Of a stretch of DNA of 64,000 nucleotides, positions 10,375-19,216 are shown in pieces. Every line of letters begins with the position of its first letter. Position 1 is the stretch's first letter. Origin of the DNA: DATCBF01 sp964401995 (lineage in GTDB: Bacteria > Actinomycetota > Thermoleophilia > Solirubrobacterales > 70-9); NCBI GenBank assembly GCA_964401995.1, contig CAYOAP010000006.1, forward strand, positions 96,387 through 160,386, in the 5' to 3' direction. Both the position numbers and the translations under genes were made by a program. The notes beneath the pieces were generated by a model. The model was not told the DNA's origin. It did not search any database and worked only from the letters and a program-made list of their open reading frames with translations.

Positions 10375-11342
10375 CAGCTAAGGGTAGGACGCCCGGCCTC
10401 AAACCGCAGCAGCTCGCCCAAATCGGCTGCCACAGCGGCGGCTTCATCGTCCAGCTGCCGCGAGGTGATCCGGGTCACCCGCCACCCCTCGGCGAGCAGG
10501 ATCCGGTCGCGCTCACGGTCCTTCTCGAAGGCCCGTCCGGTGTCGTGGAAGCCACGGCTGTCGAGCTCGACCACAAGCCGGCGCGACTGCCAGAGGCAAT
10601 CGACCTCGTAGAAGCGGCCGCGCAGGGCAAGGTCGGCGTTGAGCCGTGGCCGGGGCAGGCCGTGCGCGTCGAGGAAGGCGACAAACCGCTCCTCAAGGCG
10701 GCTGCGGGTGATGCCGCGTGGCGTCTTCGCGTCGAGCAGGGCGTGAAGGTTGACAACGCCCCGATGCCGCGGATAGCGGTCAATCAGGTCGAACAGGGAG
10801 AACCGGTCGGCGAGCCGCTGGACCTCAGCCTCGTTCAGCACCCGCTCCAGCTGATGCTTCGAGAGCACGGCAGCAAGGTCGAACTGCGTCCGCGCAACCG
10901 AAGTGACGGGAATCCCTAGAACCTGCCCAATCTCGTCCACAGGGAGAGACGCGTGGTGCCCAACGATGCCCAAACGAGGCTTGAACTGTTCGGGGCGGGT
11001 CACTTCTGGCAGCAACGACGACCGCTGAATCAGTCCCCATAGCTGCCCGGCAGACCGATGGCTCAGCACAGTGCCCTCTCCACCCGCGAGGACCGCCGCC
11101 ATCCACCGTCCTTCCATCGTCAGCTTGGCGTAGCCAACCGCGTAGACACCACGATGCACCGAGTGCAGCGCCCCTCTCTCAAGCCTGGCCCTGATGGCTC
11201 CTCGACGGATCCCAGCTGCGAAGAGCTGGCGCCTCGCCACAAGCCCGTGCTGACGTTCGGCGAGCTCCGAAATCAACCGATCTGGTCGACGAAACTGACT
11301 TTTGACACCCGTGGGGTGCTCAAAGTGGGTCTCGTCGGCCAT
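10374..11342 (-). CDS. AbiEi-like winged helix / DUF559 endonuclease-like protein
   Basis: This 322-residue protein joins two modules often found together in actinobacteria. The N-terminal half (AERQHGLVARRQLFAAGIRR ... GVYAVG) resembles the winged-helix domain of AbiEi-type type IV antitoxins. The C-terminal third resembles DUF559, a Vsr-like fold: YEVDCLWQSRRLVVELDSRG carries the spaced acidic residues and hydrophobic strand of PD-(D/E)XK nucleases, followed by a RDRILLAEGWRVTRIT helix-strand. The ATG at 11342 (MADETHFEHP) is preferred, though a start 20 codons upstream is possible. The stop overlaps the mnmA start (TGATG). No partner toxin gene is adjacent. Its role is unknown; involvement in DNA repair or conflict is inference from fold. 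Confidence 0.75.
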   Translation of the reverse strand: MADETHFEHPTGVKSQFRRPDRLISELAERQHGLVARRQLFAAGIRRGAIRARLERGALHSVHRGVYAVGYAKLTMEGRWMAAVLAGGEGTVLSHRSAGQLWGLIQRSSLLPEVTRPEQFKPRLGIVGHHASLPVDEIGQVLGIPVTSVARTQFDLAAVLSKHQLERVLNEAEVQRLADRFSLFDLIDRYPRHRGVVNLHALLDAKTPRGITRSRLEERFVAFLDAHGLPRPRLNADLALRGRFYEVDCLWQSRRLVVELDSRGFHDTGRAFEKDRERDRILLAEGWRVTRITSRQLDDEAAAVAADLGELLRFEAGRPTLS

Positions 11343-11439
11343 GTGGCCGATGTTGGAGGAGATGGGCGCGCGAGTGGCGCGCCAAACTTCAATTCTTTGC
11401 AACGGAAATGAGACTCCAACCCGCCGTTGCCGCCTCTGG

Positions 11440-11600
11440 CTTTGATCCCTTCAAATGAAGGTGGGTGCCTGCTCCCGATCCCACGGGACCGGGAGACGTA
11501 CGGCTCCCGCGCCGTTTGTGTTGGGTCAAACGGTGAGACGGCTCTCGTACGGGTTCGAGCCTCGGTGCAACCGTACCACCGCGCAGGCTCGCTGGCGACT
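11440..11600 (-). ncRNA. Candidate structured RNA (6S-like?)
   Basis: The 260-bp gap between the DUF2007-like gene and the nuclease gene holds no reading frame but much complementarity. GCCTGC (11467-11472) pairs with GCAGGC (11583-11588) as a closing stem. Inside it, GTACGG/CCGTAC segments, CCGTTT/AAACGG around 11511-11532, and CGGGAG/CTCCCG (11490-11507) can form nested hairpins. Read on the minus strand, the 3' flank is GGCACCCACCTT just after the closing stem, which recalls the end of 6S RNAs in some bacteria. That resemblance is from memory and was not searched. The strand is uncertain. A terminator complex is the main alternative. Confidence 0.35.
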
Positions 11601-11605
11601 GCCGA

Positions 11606-11886
11606 TCAGTCCAGATTGGAGAGCAGCATCTCGGCCTCGCTCCAGTGCTCACCAGGCACGCGCAGGGAGATTTCGCCGTGGCCGAAGCGGTCGAGCGGCC
11701 AATCGGCGGTGAGCGCCGCGTCGATACCCGCCTCTTCCAGGGCCTGATGCCAGGCGCGGGCGGTCTTGACGTCGCCGAAATCGCGCACCACCTCCCAGCT
11801 ATCGAAGCGAGGATCGCTGACGTGGACTGGCGTCTTGCCGGGACCCGGGGCCGGGCGCCCGAAGCGCGCGAGCCGGTCCCGGAAGC

Positions 11887-11890
<4 letters not shown>
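11606..11890 (-). CDS. DUF2007-like small protein
   Basis: This is a 94-residue soluble protein without signal peptide or membrane helix. The core VKTARAWHQALEEAGIDAAL ... ISLRVPGEHWSEAEMLLSNL fits the pattern of DUF2007 ('putative signal transducing protein'), a ferredoxin-like fold of about 70 residues in which a helix with an AGI turn is followed by a V-x-x-x-x-x-x-A helix. The function of the family is not established. Its ATG overlaps the aspS TGA (ATGA), so it is the last gene of a hisS-aspS operon. The family assignment is by eye and moderately sure; the coding status is well supported by the coupling. Confidence 0.75.
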
Positions 11891-13692
<1,802 letters not shown>

Positions 13693-13705
13693 GCCGAGCA
13701 GTCTT

Positions 13706-14941
13706 TCAGGCCGTCAACTCCTCCAGCAGCTTGCCGGGGTCGACCGCGCGCTGCTCGCGCGATGCCATGTCGCGCAACTGCGCTGTGCCGTCGGCTTCGA
13801 GGATCAGCAGGCGGCGGGCGCCGATGCGGTCGGCATGTTTGAGCTGGCCCTTGAGGCTGCGGCCGGCGAGGTCGAGCTCGGCCGAGAGCCCGGCGTGCCG
13901 CAGTTCGGTGACGAGCGCCATCGCCCGGGGGCGCTGGGCGTCCTCGGCGACGGCGACGAAGGCGTCGCGGCCGGGCGCCTCCCCCTCTTCGTCGAGCGCC
14001 AGCAGGATCCGCTCGATCCCAGCCGCCCAGCCGACCGCGGGCGTCGCCGGGCCGCCGAGCTGCTCGATCAGGCCGTCGTAGCGGCCGCCGCCGCCGATCT
14101 CAGACTGGGCGCCGAGCGCGTCACAGACGAAGGAGAAGATCGTCCGCGTGTAGTAGTCGATGCCGCGGACCAGGGTGGGATCGATCGTGTAGTCGATCCC
14201 CGCCGTGTCAAGCAGCGCCCGCACCTCCGCGAAGTGATCGGCATCCTCCCCCTCCAGCGCGCCGACGATCGTCGGCGCGCTCGCCATCACGCCCCGCGTG
14301 CCCTCGTGGTCGGAGTCGAAGGCGCGCAGCGGGTTGATGTCGATCCGCTCGCGCACGTCGTCGCTCAGCTCGCCCTCGTTGGCGTGGAGATGGGCCTTCA
14401 GCTCCTCCAGGTAGGCGCGCCGGGCATCGAGCGAGCCGAGGCTGCCCAGCCGCAGCTCGACTCCCGGCACCCCGAGCTCGCCGAGCAGGTCGGAGAGCAG
14501 CATGATCACCTCGGCGTCGGCGAGCGGCGAGTCGGTCCCGATCGCCTCGGCGCCGACCTGGTGGAACTGGCGGTAGCGCCCCGCCTGCGGCCGCTCGTGG
14601 CGGAAGAACGGGCCGAGGTAGGAGAGCTTGACCGGCTGCGCCAGCTTGTGCATGCCGTGCTCGACGTAGGCGCGGCAGATCGGCGCGGTGCCCTCGGGCC
14701 GCAGGGTGAGGCTGCGCCCACCCTTGTCCTCGAAGGTGAACATCTCCTTGCGGACGATGTCGGTCGATTTGCCGACCCCGCGCTCGAACAGCTCGGTCTC
14801 CTCGAAGGCCGGGGTCGCGATCGGCTCATAGCCGGCGCGGCTGAAGATCGCGGCGGCGGCGTCGCCGACGCGGGCGCGGGCGCGGGCCTGCTCGGGGAGG
14901 ACGTCGAAGGTCCCACGGGGTGCTCGGTACTTGCTGGCCAC
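13706..14941 (-). CDS. hisS: Histidyl-tRNA synthetase
   Basis: This 411-residue cytosolic class II synthetase charges tRNA-His. Family features are the N-terminal KYRAPRGTFDVLPEQ, motif 1 region YEPIATPAFEETELF, TLRPEGTAPICRAY, motif 2 FRHERPQAGRYRQFHQVGAE, the histidine-specific LVRGIDYYTRTIFSF and GGGGRYDGL, and motif 3 AVGWAAGIERILLAL. The start is GTG at 14941 (VASKYRAPRG). It precedes aspS by 13 bp, the usual actinobacterial neighbour, and follows a glyoxalase-II-like gene by 32 bp. Nothing is anomalous. Confidence 0.96.
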   Translation of the reverse strand: MASKYRAPRGTFDVLPEQARARARVGDAAAAIFSRAGYEPIATPAFEETELFERGVGKSTDIVRKEMFTFEDKGGRSLTLRPEGTAPICRAYVEHGMHKLAQPVKLSYLGPFFRHERPQAGRYRQFHQVGAEAIGTDSPLADAEVIMLLSDLLGELGVPGVELRLGSLGSLDARRAYLEELKAHLHANEGELSDDVRERIDINPLRAFDSDHEGTRGVMASAPTIVGALEGEDADHFAEVRALLDTAGIDYTIDPTLVRGIDYYTRTIFSFVCDALGAQSEIGGGGRYDGLIEQLGGPATPAVGWAAGIERILLALDEEGEAPGRDAFVAVAEDAQRPRAMALVTELRHAGLSAELDLAGRSLKGQLKHADRIGARRLLILEADGTAQLRDMASREQRAVDPGKLLEELTA

Positions 14942-14973
14942 GGTGGCGCGACCTTACCGGCGCCGGGCGGCCG

Positions 14974-15618
14974 CTACTGCGCGAGCTGGGCCAGGAACGG
15001 GTTGGAGGCGCGCTCGGCCCCCAGCGTCGTCGTCCCCATGTGGCCGGGATAGACGACCGTGTCGGGCCCGTGTGAGCCCAACAGCGTCTCGATCGAGCGC
15101 ATCAGGGTCGGGCCGTCGCCGCCCGGCAGGTCGACCCGGCCGACCGAGCCCTGGAAGAGGACGTCGCCGGAGAAGATCGCGTCCTCGCCCCGCACCGAGT
15201 AGGTGACATGGCCGGGGCTGTGGCCGGGAGTGAAGATGACGTCGAGCTCGAGCCCGGCCAGCTCCAGGGCCTCGCCGCCGGCGACGGTCTCATCCGGGTC
15301 GTAGCTCTCGTACGGCCCGAACCCCGGGTATGGGACGAAGGCCATGATGTCGGTGAGGAGCGGCACCTCGAGCTTGGGGCAGTAAACCGGTGCCCCGGTC
15401 GCGGCGGCCACCGGCGCGACCGCTCCGATGTGATCGAAATGGCAGTGGGTGACGAGGATCGCCTCGACCGTCGCCCCCATCTCGTCAACGGCGGCGAGGA
15501 TCCGCTCGGACTCCTCGCCGGGATCGACGATCAGCGCCCGGTCGGAGCCCTCGCGGCGCAGCAGGAAGCAGTTCTCGGCGATCTGGCCGACCGTGAGCAT
15601 GCGGACATCGAGGCTCAC
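14974..15618 (-). CDS. Metallo-beta-lactamase fold hydrolase, glyoxalase II-like
   Basis: This is a cytosolic metallo-hydrolase of 214 residues in the YcbL/glyoxalase II-like group. All the metal-binding motifs are visible: THCHFDHIGA (HxHxDH), TPGHSPGH, FSGDVLF with the bridging Asp, and VYPGHMG with the final His. I placed the start at the GTG that overlaps the stop of the upstream membrane-protein gene (GTGA at 15618-15615); an ATG 6 codons later is also possible. The longer frame starting at 15657 would overlap that gene by 43 bp. The substrate is unknown; hydroxyacylglutathione or another thioester is plausible for the family. It sits next to hisS in many actinobacteria. Confidence 0.88.
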   Translation of the reverse strand: MSLDVRMLTVGQIAENCFLLRREGSDRALIVDPGEESERILAAVDEMGATVEAILVTHCHFDHIGAVAPVAAATGAPVYCPKLEVPLLTDIMAFVPYPGFGPYESYDPDETVAGGEALELAGLELDVIFTPGHSPGHVTYSVRGEDAIFSGDVLFQGSVGRVDLPGGDGPTLMRSIETLLGSHGPDTVVYPGHMGTTTLGAERASNPFLAQLAQ

Positions 15619-15974
15619 GACCCAGCGCGGATCCGCGCCCGCTCGCGTTTGCGCCACATCGTCATCTCGATGAAGTAGCCGGCCGGGATGTAGAAGACGA
15701 GCATGAAGGCGGAGAGGGCAAGCGATGCGCCGACTGTTTTTTTGAAGATCAGGAGCAGGATCACGAGGAAGATGACGGCGGCGAAGACGCCGCGGGTGAT
15801 GGCGCTGCGCCAGGTCGGCGGCAGATCGGCTTTGACCCCAGGTTTGCGGTTGGCGCGGGCGCGGGCTTTGGCCTCCTCGCGGCTGCGCGGGCGGGCGGCA
15901 CGGCGGTTGGTGTCGATGCGGCCGCCCTGGGTGCCGCGGTGCTTGCGGCGGCGCTTCTTCTTGGTCTGAGCCAT
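15615..15974 (-). CDS. Small basic membrane protein
   Basis: This is a 119-residue protein. The first half is strongly basic (MAQTKKKRRRKHRGTQGGRI, then RSREEAKARARANRKPG). Two membrane helices follow: AITRGVFAAVIFLVILLLIF and ASLALSAFMLVFYIPAGYFI. A short basic tail (MWRKRERARIRAGS) closes it. The Lys/Arg-rich N-terminus, probably cytoplasmic, could bind nucleic acid or anionic lipid, but no family is recognised. It ends in a GTGA overlap with the downstream hydrolase gene and starts 9 bp after the glutamate formimidoyltransferase stop, so it lies within the minus-strand operon. Confidence 0.75.
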   Translation of the reverse strand: MAQTKKKRRRKHRGTQGGRIDTNRRAARPRSREEAKARARANRKPGVKADLPPTWRSAITRGVFAAVIFLVILLLIFKKTVGASLALSAFMLVFYIPAGYFIEMTMWRKRERARIRAGS

Positions 15975-15983
15975 GTCAGGAAT

Positions 15984-16871
15984 CTAATCGTTCGCGGCAT
16001 CGAGCCGCCGCTCGATCGTGTGCTGGGAGGCGTCGAAGCCGAGGATCGGCACGTCCTCGGGGTAACCGGCCAGCGCCCCCTCCGGGATCAGCCCGATCAA
16101 CTCGGCCGCGACCGGGCGGGCGCCGAGCGGCGCCACCAGCTCCCGCACCCGCTCGACGACCACGGCCAGCGGGACCTCGAAGGGGTCATGGATGTTGGTC
16201 GAGACCTGCGCCCGCCCGCCCGAGAGCGCCAGCCCGATCGCCCTCACCCCGGGCAGGCCGCCACCGGACTCGCGCAGCTTGGCGGCGACAGAGCGGGCGA
16301 CCTCGACATCGCCGCTGTCGAGCTCGACGTTGAAGGCGGCGAGCGGCGGGCGGGCGGTGACCAGCGTCGCCCCCGCGCTGCGATGCGGCAGGCCCGGGCC
16401 GAAGTCGGGCCGCAGGCCGCCTCCCTCCATCCGCTGCCAAAGCTCGCCCAGGCCGCCGTTGCGGAAGTAGGCGCGCTCGACGTGGCCGGGACTGGCCGCC
16501 AGCTCCCCGTATAGGAAGACCGGCACGCCGAGGCCACCGATCTGGGCGGCGACCTCGACCGCCTCGGCCCGGGCGGCGGCGCGATCGCCGGGGTCAAGCC
16601 AGACGACCGGGCAGACGTCGAGGGCGCCGACCGCCGGGTGGACTCCAACGTAGGCGGTCATGTCGATCGTCTCGATCGCCTCGGCGGCGCCAGCGGCGAG
16701 CGCCTCGCGCAGCGGCCCCGCGGCGCCGGCCAGGGTGAAGACCGTGCGGCCGTGGTCGGCGTCGGTGTGGGTGTCCAGCAGCGAGACGCCCCTGGCGAAA
16801 GACGCGCCCAGCGCCTCGATCAAAGCCTCGTCGCGCCCCTCCGAAACGTTGGGGACGGCGAGCAGCGCCAC
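15984..16871 (-). CDS. Glutamate formimidoyltransferase
   Basis: This 295-residue cytosolic enzyme belongs to the FtcD formiminotransferase family, which moves the formimino group between N-formimino-glutamate and tetrahydrofolate. Recognisable segments are LLAVPNVSEGRD at the N-terminus, DTHTDADHGRTVFTLAG, AYVGVHPAVGALDVCPVVWL, VFLYGELAASP, VTARPPLAAFNVEL and the C-terminal AELIGLIPEGALAG. The start is GTG at 16871, 2 nt beyond the TGA of the aminopeptidase gene. The much longer open frame in this phase upstream is only a shadow of that gene. The cyclodeaminase half of bifunctional FtcD is absent, which is normal for bacteria. No other histidine degradation genes are nearby. Confidence 0.88.
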   Translation of the reverse strand: MALLAVPNVSEGRDEALIEALGASFARGVSLLDTHTDADHGRTVFTLAGAAGPLREALAAGAAEAIETIDMTAYVGVHPAVGALDVCPVVWLDPGDRAAARAEAVEVAAQIGGLGVPVFLYGELAASPGHVERAYFRNGGLGELWQRMEGGGLRPDFGPGLPHRSAGATLVTARPPLAAFNVELDSGDVEVARSVAAKLRESGGGLPGVRAIGLALSGGRAQVSTNIHDPFEVPLAVVVERVRELVAPLGARPVAAELIGLIPEGALAGYPEDVPILGFDASQHTIERRLDAAND

Positions 16872-16873
16872 GC

Positions 16874-17827
16874 TCAGATCAGCAGCTCGCCGCCGCTGAC
16901 GATGACCTCGCCGTCGACTTCGACCGTGGGCTCGAGGATCACGCAGTCGAGATGGACCGGCACCTGGACGCTGCCGCCGATCGCGGCCGAGGCGCCGAAG
17001 GCGACATGGGCGGTGCCGGCGATCTTCTCGTCCTCGAGGATGTTGCCGGTCAGGATCGCCTCGTCGTTGGTGCCGATCCCGAGCTCGGCGACGCTGGTCG
17101 CTTCCGGCCCATGTTCGGTCAGCAGGCCGAGCAGGATCGCCCCGTCGGAGCCGGTCGCCTCGGTCAGGTGGCCGCCGCGGACGGTGAGCGCGACGGGGGT
17201 GTCGACCTCGCCGACCCCGGCGATCGAGCCGTCGATGACGAGCGTCCCCTCCCCGGTCCCGTCGGCGGGCGCGATGAAGCCCTCGCCGCAGGGCAGGTTG
17301 CCAAAGGCGCCGCGGGCGTTGAGCTGGCCGGCGTCGGGGATCGCCTTGCGGCCCTCGAGGCCGAGCCGCAAGTCGCTGCCGTGGGCGCAGGTGATGCGGG
17401 CCTCGCTGCCGGCGCTGAGCGCCGCGGCGACCGCCGTCCCGCGCCGCCGAAGCTCTTCCATGTCGACGCTCATCAGCCGCGCCAGCATCTCCTCGGTGCA
17501 GCCCGGCAGGGTGGCGATCCGCGCCCCCGCCTCGCTTGCCGCTTTGCGGGCGGCGGTGTGCGAGAGCGACTGGATCGTCGGCGCCAGCACCACATCGGCC
17601 GCGGCCATCGCGGCGGCGACGGTCCCGGGCGGCTCGGCGGCGTGCGATTCGCGCTCGCCGATCACGGCCAGCGTCGCTTCGGCGCCCTCGCCCTGAGCCT
17701 CGATCCGCATCAGCGCGCCCAGCTCTTCGGTGACGGGATTGCAGATGACGAGCACGTCCTCGCCAGGTTCCACGCCCATGCACTCACGGATAACCGCGCG
17801 TACCGCCATGTCCAACTCAGCGCTCAC
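16874..17827 (-). CDS. M29-like aminopeptidase / leucyl aminopeptidase
   Basis: This 317-residue protein matches the thermophilic aminopeptidase (M29)-like family that also includes 2,5-dihydroxypyridine dioxygenase-like proteins. The N-terminus MAVRAVIRECMGVEPGEDVL ... VICNPVT is typical. The C-terminal metal-site region is visible as GFIAPADGTGEGTLVIDG, ELGIGTNDEA, EDEKIAGTAHVAFGASAAIG and PVHLDCVILEPTVEVDG, containing the conserved Glu, His and Asp ligands. The GTN-E and K-GT-H-A-G patterns are diagnostic. The true substrate may be a peptide or an aromatic ring compound. It is coupled to the formimidoyltransferase gene (2-nt gap). Confidence 0.85.
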   Translation of the reverse strand: MSAELDMAVRAVIRECMGVEPGEDVLVICNPVTEELGALMRIEAQGEGAEATLAVIGERESHAAEPPGTVAAAMAAADVVLAPTIQSLSHTAARKAASEAGARIATLPGCTEEMLARLMSVDMEELRRRGTAVAAALSAGSEARITCAHGSDLRLGLEGRKAIPDAGQLNARGAFGNLPCGEGFIAPADGTGEGTLVIDGSIAGVGEVDTPVALTVRGGHLTEATGSDGAILLGLLTEHGPEATSVAELGIGTNDEAILTGNILEDEKIAGTAHVAFGASAAIGGSVQVPVHLDCVILEPTVEVDGEVIVSGGELLI

Positions 17828-17854
17828 AGCTCAACCCTAACGGCCAAGCCTGGT

Positions 17855-18073
17855 TCACTCGTCGTCGTGCCGGTGGCGCAAAGCCCAGACCTCGAAGATC
17901 ACGAAGCCGACCAGGATCGAGCCAAAGGCGACAAAGGGCGGGAACCAGCCCGTGGGCCGGGCGATCCCGAGCGCAGCGACCACGAAGACATTGGCGGCGA
18001 TCATCAACGCCACCAGCACCGGCCGCATCGCAGCCCATCCAGTCTCAGGAGCACGATCAGAGCCAGGTGCCAT
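17855..18073 (-). CDS. Small two-helix membrane protein
   Basis: This 72-residue protein contains two predicted membrane helices, PVLVALMIAANVFVVAALGI and FPPFVAFGSILVGFVIFEVW, with a polar RHRHDDE C-terminus. No family is recognised. The ATG at 18073 is chosen; a GTG lies one codon upstream. It ends 27 bp before the aminopeptidase start, so it may open that operon. It is divergent from tRNA-Met, with 58 bp between them. Confidence 0.6.
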   Translation of the reverse strand: MAPGSDRAPETGWAAMRPVLVALMIAANVFVVAALGIARPTGWFPPFVAFGSILVGFVIFEVWALRHRHDDE

Positions 18074-18114
18074 CACCCAAGGATCGCAGCCACCGCCAAC
18101 CGCCCCCGCGCCGC

Positions 18115-18120
18115 TACGAT
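18115..18120 (+). promoter_or_regulatory. Possible -10 box of tRNA-Met
   Basis: TACGAT lies 11 bp before the 5' end of the tRNA gene and fits the TAnnnT pattern. No good -35 element is visible at 16-18 bp spacing, so this is tentative. Confidence 0.3.
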
Positions 18121-18131
18121 CCCCGATCCCC

Positions 18132-18205
18132 GCCGGAGTAGCTCAGCTGGTTAGAGCAGCGGAATCATAATCCGCGTGTCGGGGGTTCGAGTCCCTCCTC
18201 CGGCA
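18132..18205 (+). tRNA. tRNA-Met (CAT), elongator type
   Basis: This is a complete 74-nt cloverleaf. The acceptor stem GCCGGAG pairs with CTCCGGC, and the discriminator is A. The D-arm is GCTC...GAGC. The anticodon stem GCGGA/TCCGC holds the loop ATCATAA with anticodon CAT. The T-arm is GGGGG/TTCGAGT/CCCTC-like. The 3' CCA is not encoded. The G1-C72 pair and the lack of a three-GC anticodon-stem run argue against initiator tRNA. It could instead be a tRNA-Ile2 in which the wobble C becomes lysidine. Its 3' half from the anticodon loop onward is repeated downstream, marking it as an integration target. Confidence 0.95.
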
Positions 18206-18207
18206 TC
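18164..18207 (+). repeat. Att-like site within tRNA-Met (parental copy)
   Basis: The 44 bp from the anticodon loop (ATCATAA) to two bases past the tRNA 3' end (GGCATC) recur exactly at 24753-24796 and imperfectly at 23102-23144 and 26264-26305. Tyrosine integrases commonly recombine in this part of a tRNA gene and restore the tRNA with the same 3' half. This copy is the intact gene end, so it would be the attL-side site of the array. Confidence 0.8.
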
Positions 18208-18222
18208 CACCTGTAGAGCCAA

Positions 18223-18247
18223 ATAGCCGCCTTCGGGCGGCTATTTT
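18223..18247 (+). terminator. Rho-independent terminator of tRNA-Met
   Basis: ATAGCCGCC (18223-18231), loop TTCG and GGCGGCTAT (18236-18244) form a perfect 9-bp stem with a stable tetraloop, followed by TTT. It is 17 bp past the tRNA 3' end. Confidence 0.8.
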
Positions 18248-19216
18248 CAGGCTCATTTCGAGGGGGTGGCAAGGAAAGTGGCAAGGGTCCTTAATCGAGA
18301 AGGCGGCCGGCGAAGCCACGCCCAACGAAATCACTAGCTGGCTGGAGAAGCGCACCGCTTCTGATTGACGCTACTCAATGCCTCTTTAACCAGCGTACGC
18401 CCCGCCACAGGCGAAGCCGCTCTCAACGAAATCGTCTACTGGAGGCCAGCGCACCTTCCTCGGGCGGGCGGCGGGGCCCATGACCACGGTCGCTGCCGCG
18501 CAGGCTCGCATGCGGAAGGAGCAGGAAAACTCTTAACGCGCGTTACAGCTTCTAGCTGGCCGGGGTAAGCTGGACCGCAACGAGAGAGGGGCCGAGCGCA
18601 TACGTTCGCTCGACCCCTCGTTGGAATGAGGAGCCTGGTTCCCTATTACGACAAGGGGTGCCGGGCTTCTCTGCTTAGCACCGTAGCCATATTCCGCGCT
18701 GACTCCCCCGACTTCCCTGCAACGTCCGGGAAAAGTCGCGCGATTTATGGCCAATTGCACGGGGAAGTCGCTGCATGTCAGCGCTTTTACTCTCCAGTGG
18801 ATCGCACCTTGACCTCGGCGAGCATCCAAAGGTGCGCGCGAACAGCTTTATAAGGGCAAGCGCAAGCGGCTCAAGAGAAAGGACGGCAAACGTGACTCCC
18901 TCTCCCCCCGGCATGGCGCAACAGCTTCTTGCGTTGCGGCGCGACTGGTACGGAGGCCCGAGGCCCCGTCTTCGCGTCGAAGGCGGGGCACTCCCTGCCG
19001 CCGAGATTCGATGGGAGCCCCCTTCGCCTGCCCATGGGGACAACCTTCCGAGATCCACCGGAGGAGTGCAACCTGGGCCTTGGTGAGCGTTTTTCGCTGC
19101 GCCACCTCACGTTCATAGCTGCAGGCGCCCGCCCGATCAAGGGCTCACGTAAAACCTTGAGCCAGCCGAACCTGATGCAAGGCTCTGCCTGCCCTGGATC
19201 GTTAAAAATCGGACCG
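18248..19216. other. Gene-poor accessory stretch with decayed coding remnants
   Basis: No convincing gene lies between the tRNA-Met terminator and the subtilase stop. An imperfect direct repeat of about 45 bp occurs at 18309-18356 and 18410-18454 (both contain GGCGAAGCC, CAACGAAATC and AGCGCACC). The first copy reads as the C-terminal end GEATPNEITSWLEKRTASD followed by a stop, with no start upstream. Short open frames elsewhere here lack start signals and coding character. This is where an integrase would be expected; none is seen, so it may have been lost. Confidence 0.5.

Noticed and set aside
11521..11580. A tRNA suggested by GGGTTCGAGCC, like a T-loop
   Set aside because: The five-base T-stem does not pair well, and no acceptor, D-arm or anticodon stem can be arranged around it. 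The bases pair better in other hairpins of the same gap.
16872..17783. N-terminal 304-codon extension of the glutamate formimidoyltransferase frame
   Set aside because: It overlaps the aminopeptidase gene entirely and reads as Arg/Gly/Asp-rich noise. The GTG at 16871 directly after the aminopeptidase stop gives the normal family start.
18143..18355. Minus-strand 70-codon frame across tRNA-Met (RRRDSNPRHADYDSAALTS)
   Set aside because: It reads through the antisense of the tRNA and its terminator; this peptide pattern is a known artefact of translating tRNA genes.
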